This document shows, in pieces, positions 6,248 through 8,216 of a DNA stretch of 8,216 nt. The stretch is from Nitrospirota bacterium (lineage in GTDB: Bacteria > Nitrospirota > Thermodesulfovibrionia > Thermodesulfovibrionales > Magnetobacteriaceae). A program made the translations under genes and the position numbers. Below the pieces are notes generated by a model. The model did no database searches. It was given only the letters and a program-made list of their open reading frames with translations, and was not told where the DNA came from. The DNA is taken from positions 1 to 8,216 of the forward strand of contig JADFXO010000169.1 of the NCBI GenBank assembly GCA_015233485.1, given 5' to 3'. How positions within the stretch are numbered: position 1 is the stretch's first letter; each line of letters opens with the position of its first letter.

Positions 6248-6261
6248 AGGTGTTTTCACCT
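6248..6261. repeat. Small palindrome in the leader of the first RHH gene
   Basis: AGGTG (6248-6252) and CACCT (6257-6261) flank TTTT. The palindrome sits between the repeated promoter motif and the ribosome-binding site, where an RHH repressor operator or a short RNA hairpin would be expected. The other motif-bearing leader lacks it. Confidence 0.35.
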
Positions 6262-6286
6262 ATATTATATTTTGGAGGTATTGGTT

Positions 6287-6463
6287 ATGAAGTCACAAGT
6301 AATATCAGTACGATTAAAAGTCAATGATGTCAAAATTCTTAAAAGGGAAGCAGATAGACTGAGGTTATCCCTGTCCTCTGTCATAAGGATGCGTGCTCTG
6401 TCAAATTTATCCGATGTAATTAAAACTTCTATGCCGGGCGATAGCAATAAGGAGGGCTTATGA
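6287..6463 (+). CDS. Small ribbon-helix-helix (CopG/Arc-type) DNA-binding protein
   Basis: The 58-residue protein starts at ATG 6287, chosen because GGAGG at 6274-6278 lies eight bases before it; an in-frame GTG at 6245 would add 14 residues but falls at the palindrome and has no ribosome site. The sequence has the RHH form: a beta-strand QVISVRLK (about 4-11), helix A NDVKILKREADRLRL (13-27), turn, helix B SLSSVIRMRALSNL (28-41). RHH proteins dimerise, put the strand in the DNA major groove and usually act as repressors or as antitoxins. The remaining 17 residues are polar and may be disordered or bind a partner. Its stop overlaps the next start as ATGA, so the two genes are co-translated. 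It probably represses its own operon through the motif or palindrome upstream; that part is inference. Confidence 0.75.
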   Translation: MKSQVISVRLKVNDVKILKREADRLRLSLSSVIRMRALSNLSDVIKTSMPGDSNKEGL

Positions 6464-6738
6464 GAATTATACTGACACCGAAGCACCCTCAGTGGAGCAA
6501 ATTCGTATGGCGGCTAAAATCGGAGCTGCACTGCTGTAGTTGCAAGGTAGATGGGGAGATGGGAATAGCACGTAGTATTCTCGAATCAATGGACGGAATG
6601 GATGTAGAGGGGACAATCTCTTTTTTCCGGCAGATGGGCGCTAACTGTAATGCAGAAATATGCGAACTCATTGACGAGTATTCCTTTTTTGTGCGACAGG
6701 AGAAGGAAATTGATAACTATATGCTTTGCGGTTGTTGA
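6460..6738 (+). CDS. Small Cys-containing protein, DUF2695-like, coupled to RHH gene
   Basis: The 92-residue protein begins at ATG 6460, overlapping the RHH stop by ATGA, with GGAGGG at 6451-6456 inside the preceding gene. The start is RIILTPKHPQWSKFVWRL; then come a Cys cluster C25-C26-x-C28, a helix ARSILESMDGMDVEGTISFFRQMGA (37-61), and C63-N-A-E-I-C68. The order of an early Cys, L-x-x-M-x-G-x-D-V-x-x-x-h-x-F(F)-x-x-x-GA-x-C-x-x-E-I resembles DUF2695 proteins, whose ending is usually GGYCDCEVLxNV; here CDCE is CNAE. The function of that family is unknown to me. Two further Cys lie at the extreme end (CGC, 90-92), so metal binding is possible. An RHH gene overlapping a small downstream gene also resembles toxin-antitoxin organisation, but this protein matches no toxin fold that I know. 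Confidence 0.65.
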   Translation: MRIILTPKHPQWSKFVWRLKSELHCCSCKVDGEMGIARSILESMDGMDVEGTISFFRQMGANCNAEICELIDEYSFFVRQEKEIDNYMLCGC

Positions 6739-6961
6739 TAGGATATACGGTAAAAGTGAATCCATTCCTGCGGGTTGTACATTTTATAACATTTTTAAAC
6801 CAACTTTGTATTCTTAAAACCCATATAGCTTCTTCGTCAATCTATGGCTGGAATTTATCACGGTTTTACGCGGTTTTAAATTTTTTTTTAGAAAAAGTAG
6901 TCGTCAATAGTAATTATAGTTAGAGAAGTAAAATAAAGACAATAATCAAAGGAGATCGCAA
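6739..6961. other. Intergenic region holding the second RHH promoter
   Basis: No gene is supported here; the 65-codon + frame at 6726-6923 lacks a ribosome site, ends in the promoter motif and has an unstructured AT-driven composition. A T-run at 6881-6889 follows a near tandem CGGTTTTA pair (6861-6878), but there is no stem for a standard terminator. The repeated motif at 6904-6918 lies near its right end. Confidence 0.45.
6904..6918 (+). promoter_or_regulatory. Repeated promoter/operator motif, copy before second RHH gene
   Basis: This is an exact second copy of TCAATAGTAATTATA, with its end again 43 bases before an RHH start codon (6962). The sequence TATAGT at 6915-6920 is a fair -10 box. 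Sequences on either side are not conserved with the first copy, so the 15-mer is a discrete site rather than part of a longer duplication. Confidence 0.6.
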
Positions 6962-7150
6962 ATGTTAAACAGTTTTACACGGGATTGTAAAAGTACAAAG
7001 AAGTTGCTCCTGGAGTTTCCGGCAGAGATTCATACTAGGGTTAAAATGGAGGCGGTTTCCAAACGGCTCACTTTAAACGACTATATTCTGCTATTAATAA
7101 CACAGGTCTTAAACAATCATATGGAGGTGAATTATTTAAATATTGTGTAA
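6962..7150 (+). CDS. Second small ribbon-helix-helix-like DNA-binding protein
   Basis: The 62-residue protein starts at ATG 6962, with GGAG at 6951-6954 seven bases upstream. After a polar N-terminus it has a strand KKLLLEFPAE (13-22), helix IHTRVKMEAVSKR (23-35) and helix TLNDYILLLITQVLNNH (37-53). This is the RHH plan with the typical turn (L/S)-T-L-N-D-Y-I seen in CopG/HicB/Arc-type regulators. It is not a close copy of the 58-residue RHH protein at 6287. It shares that gene's upstream 15-base motif and spacing, so the two are probably expressed together, or one regulates both. Nothing overlaps it downstream, so it is a single-gene unit or leads into the primase 224 bp later. Confidence 0.7.
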   Translation: MLNSFTRDCKSTKKLLLEFPAEIHTRVKMEAVSKRLTLNDYILLLITQVLNNHMEVNYLNIV

Positions 7151-7191
7151 TCGTTTAATCTTAGAACTTTGTGTTGATAAGGTTAAAAAAA

Positions 7192-7230
7192 ATGAGAAGC
7201 AGGAAAGAAATCAGTGAGAGGGACGGATGA
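7192..7230 (+). CDS. Possible 12-codon leader peptide before the primase
   Basis: An ATG at 7192 opens a 12-codon frame (MRSRKEISERDG) with TAAGG nine bases upstream. Its stop TGA at 7228-7230 falls at the last loop bases of the hairpin 7212-7240. A ribosome on this frame would open the hairpin. It is too short to judge as a gene, and I list it only because of its position. Confidence 0.15.
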   Translation: MRSRKEISERDG

Positions 7231-7240
7231 CCTCTCACTG
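7212..7240. repeat. 10-bp perfect hairpin in the primase leader
   Basis: CAGTGAGAGG (7212-7221) and CCTCTCACTG (7231-7240) are exact reverse complements around a nine-base loop. The + strand has no T-tract after it. It lies 61 bp after the second RHH stop and 134 bp before the primase start, so it may be a terminator-like or regulatory RNA stem, or an operator palindrome. Confidence 0.5.
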
Positions 7241-7260
7241 TGCGGGATGGAAATGGATAA

Positions 7261-7297
7261 TCTAAATAATCACATATATATATAAATACTATTTAGA
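7261..7297. repeat. AT-rich inverted repeat upstream of primase
   Basis: TCTAAATA (7261-7268) and TATTTAGA (7290-7297) are exact reverse complements flanking an alternating TA stretch. The minus strand at 7281-7293 reads AATAGTATTTATA, which fits the repeated motif at 12 of 13 bases. The AT-rich composition makes a chance match possible. It may be a regulator site or an easily melted region. Confidence 0.35.
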
Positions 7298-7344
7298 ACC
7301 AAATAATTTCCCTGTACTTACGAGAATAAAAGTATCGACAGCCG

Positions 7345-7366
7345 CCTCACAACAAATAAGTTGAGG
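7345..7366 (+). promoter_or_regulatory. Hairpin covering the primase ribosome-binding site
   Basis: CCTCA-AAC (7345-7353, with one bulged C) can pair with GTTGAGG (7360-7366) across the loop AAATAA. The right arm contains the first four bases of the ribosome-binding site GAGGTG (7363-7368). In RNA this stem would hide the site and could limit primase translation. Confidence 0.35.
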
Positions 7367-7374
7367 TGTAGAAA

Positions 7375-8216
7375 ATGAATGAAAACAGTGTAGCGTTAGG
7401 CCCGGAAGAGTTGATAAGACGAAATATCGCTAATGGGTTTATACCGATTAAATGCTGCGGTTATCACCCTGGACATAATTACATGAGAGATTACAAGTCG
7501 GCAAAAATATCCATCCAGACAGGGTTTACGGAGGAGTCGTTTGTACCACAACCCGTGAACGAATTACTTAACCATCACTATCAGGGAGGGTGGATAGGAT
7601 CGGTAATACCTAAGGGATATGTTATCCTCGACGTTGAAGACACAAATACCATAAATCTTATAGAATATATCAATAAGAATCGCCAGCTAATAGTCGGTGT
7701 GCATAAGAGTCGAAACGGCAAGCACTATATCTATAAGTGTAGCGAAGATATAAGTGGCAGTACCTACTATTGTACGGCAGGCAGCGAAATCACATATAGG
7801 GCTGGCGGGAAAAACTATATGATTTTTGCTCCGAGTGATGCTGGAAATAGAGCATGGGAGAATTTTGTGCCACTCGCAGAACTAGCTGAATTACCTAAAG
7901 CGCTATCCCCCTTATCAACAACGGATAGTCATTCCATCCTGCGAGCCTTATCTATAAACCTATGCAGAGAATATCATCACAATGAAAAGCATAGGAACGA
8001 GAAAAGTATTATCATGCTGTTCGTACTATGTTTACTTGATCTTGAAGAGGATGATGATGAAGTAAAGGCATCTCTCAAAATCATATATGGGGATGCCTAC
8101 AACGAGAATACAGAATCGGAGTTTATAGGAAAGATGCGAAGCAGAATATCTGAACACGAGACCGTTAATCGTACCGAAGCCTTTTTACAACTCTTAAAGA
8201 AAAGGGAATTGATCGA
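7375..8216 (+). CDS. PrimPol-type (AEP superfamily) phage/plasmid primase, N-terminal part
   Basis: The frame opens at ATG 7375, with GAGGTG at 7363-7368 six bases upstream, and runs off the right edge after 280 complete codons without a stop. Residues about 10-170 follow the bifunctional primase/polymerase domain (Prim-Pol, PF09250 type). An N-terminal NGFIPIKCCGY stretch is followed by the strand GYVILDVED with the metal-binding pair D86-x-E88 (the family usually has DxD or DxE), then KSRNGKHYIY with H117 of the S-x-x-x-x-H motif. EITYRAGGKNYMIFAPS (138-154) is the third conserved block, normally ending in a PPS or APS. Residues 185-280 are helical with an acidic run LEEDDDE (226-232) and form the linker; full-length relatives carry a helicase or DnaB/D5-type domain after this, which lies outside the window. 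It should make primers, and perhaps extend them, at a mobile element's origin. I am fairly confident of the domain but not of the full protein. Confidence 0.78.
   Translation, partial: MNENSVALGPEELIRRNIANGFIPIKCCGYHPGHNYMRDYKSAKISIQTGFTEESFVPQPVNELLNHHYQGGWIGSVIPKGYVILDVEDTNTINLIEYINKNRQLIVGVHKSRNGKHYIYKCSEDISGSTYYCTAGSEITYRAGGKNYMIFAPSDAGNRAWENFVPLAELAELPKALSPLSTTDSHSILRALSINLCREYHHNEKHRNEKSIIMLFVLCLLDLEEDDDEVKASLKIIYGDAYNENTESEFIGKMRSRISEHETVNRTEAFLQLLKKRELI

Noticed and set aside
6726..6923. 65-codon + frame after the DUF2695-like gene
   Set aside because: It has no ribosome site, overlaps the end of the preceding gene and runs into the repeated promoter motif; its composition is driven by AT-rich spacer DNA.
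6287..7150. CRISPR-like or tandem repeat array around the 15-mer copies
   Set aside because: There are only two exact copies 675 bp apart with genes between them, so this is a paired regulatory site and not an array.

Overview
The window looks like a piece of a chromosome from a moderately AT-rich environmental Gram-negative bacterium. The left-hand histidine kinase has an A-H-Q-W-K-Q-P-L phosphorylation box, which I associate with the large sensor-kinase sets of Nitrospirota, Deltaproteobacteria (Desulfobacterota) and Campylobacterota. That placement is an inference from family knowledge; no marker gene fixes the taxon.

Layout. (1) Positions 1-1369 look like host genome: the C-terminal part of a PAS-HisKA-HATPase sensor kinase, then an HU-type DNA-binding protein with a Lys/Pro-rich tail, both on +. 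(2) Positions 1370-2437 are about 1.07 kb with no convincing gene. They hold several strong inverted repeats: a terminator-like hairpin at 1714-1756, a second hairpin at 1889-1915 sharing the word TAGTGTTTTA, and a G-rich tract followed by a 12-bp stem at 2021-2084. (3) Positions 2438-3763 are a complete IS256-family insertion sequence with an apparently intact transposase on the minus strand. It has recognisable terminal inverted repeats but no matching target duplication. It sits between two complementary arms, each exactly 8 bp from an IS end. (4) From about 4.05 kb to the right edge the content is phage- or plasmid-like. It comprises a fusion of a phage-type N-terminal region with a beta-class DNA methyltransferase carrying an altered catalytic motif (DADY instead of DPPY), a minus-strand hypothetical protein with an exonuclease-X-tail-like segment, two small ribbon-helix-helix (RHH) proteins, a small Cys-containing protein translationally coupled to the first RHH, and the N-terminal 280 codons of a PrimPol-type (archaeo-eukaryotic) primase that runs off the window.

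How the parts may work together. The right half has the look of the control and replication module of an integrated element: methylation, small transcriptional regulators, and a primase. The best undescribed signal is a repeated sequence, TCAATAGTAATTATA. It lies upstream of both RHH genes with exactly 43 bases between it and each start codon. A 12/13 variant of its 13-base core sits on the minus strand before the divergent minus-strand gene, and a weaker copy lies before the primase. This suggests a shared promoter or operator co-ordinating the element's small genes, possibly bound by one of the RHH proteins.
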